Shown: piece after piece, positions 16,541 to 16,629 of the stretch
Layout: each line of letters begins with the position of its first letter
Numbering within the stretch: position 1 is the stretch's first letter
DNA from: Euperipatoides rowelli
Lineage: Eukaryota > Onychophora > Udeonychophora > Euonychophora > Peripatopsidae
NCBI GenBank assembly: GCA_003024985.2
Contig: PXIH01S0002281.1
Strand: one strand, 5' to 3'
DNA: 16,629 nt
Made by a program: the position numbers and the translations under genes
The notes under the pieces: generated by a model
Told to the model about the DNA's origin: nothing
The model's database searches: none
What the model saw: the letters and a program-made list of their open reading frames with translations, nothing else

Positions 16541-16629
16541 TTCTAGCTGTCGGAGCTTATTTAAATTTATTCTAATTTATTGCTTGTTAACATTGCAGCT
16601 TGATAAACGCCTGCGTACAAGAATACCGG

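Overview
This window looks like repeat-dominated intergenic DNA from a eukaryotic nuclear genome, most likely an insect or another arthropod. It is strongly AT-rich with no operon-like layout, and no intact host gene is visible. The host guess rests on inference: a Ty1/copia element whose primer-binding site matches an internal stretch of initiator tRNA-Met (the Drosophila copia arrangement), a MADF-domain fragment inside a Harbinger-like element, and piggyBac-like and hAT-like elements together.

Layout. 1-1191: tandem satellite of about 82 bp units. 1192-2013: AT-rich DNA with nothing recognisable. 2014-7904: a nested transposon stack. Its outer layer is an unclassified element with about 335-360 bp inverted arms (left 2014-3184, right 3419-7904). 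The left arm is split by a piggyBac-like MITE (2059-2899). The right arm is split by a degenerate minus-strand Ty1/copia retrotransposon (3511-7635). The copia 5' LTR is in turn split by a 570 bp hAT-like element (6525-7094) with a perfect 8 bp target duplication. Because the two arms are copies of each other, each serves as the empty site for the insertion in the other, so the order of events can be read directly. 8052-8964: a second unclassified inverted-repeat element. 9160-10312: small tandem repeats and a possible hAT-type MITE. 10394-11495: GGTTC-rich and G-run-rich repeats. 12291-12392: a small hairpin minisatellite. 12638-13064: a hAT deletion derivative with a transposase C-terminus remnant. 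13773-14450: a PIF/Harbinger-like element carrying the first part of a MADF gene. 14454-16059: AT-rich DNA with a (TTA)n tract and a 58 bp duplication. 16382-16540: a decayed non-LTR reverse transcriptase fragment.

The coding remnants do not form a pathway. The copia element keeps gag, protease and integrase pieces, all carrying stops, frameshifts or lost catalytic residues, and lacks reverse transcriptase and RNase H. It nevertheless keeps both LTRs, a primer-binding site and a polypurine tract. The Harbinger-like and hAT relics are non-autonomous. The most novel items are the two unclassified inverted-repeat elements and the satellite. I see no evidence for an active new biological system.
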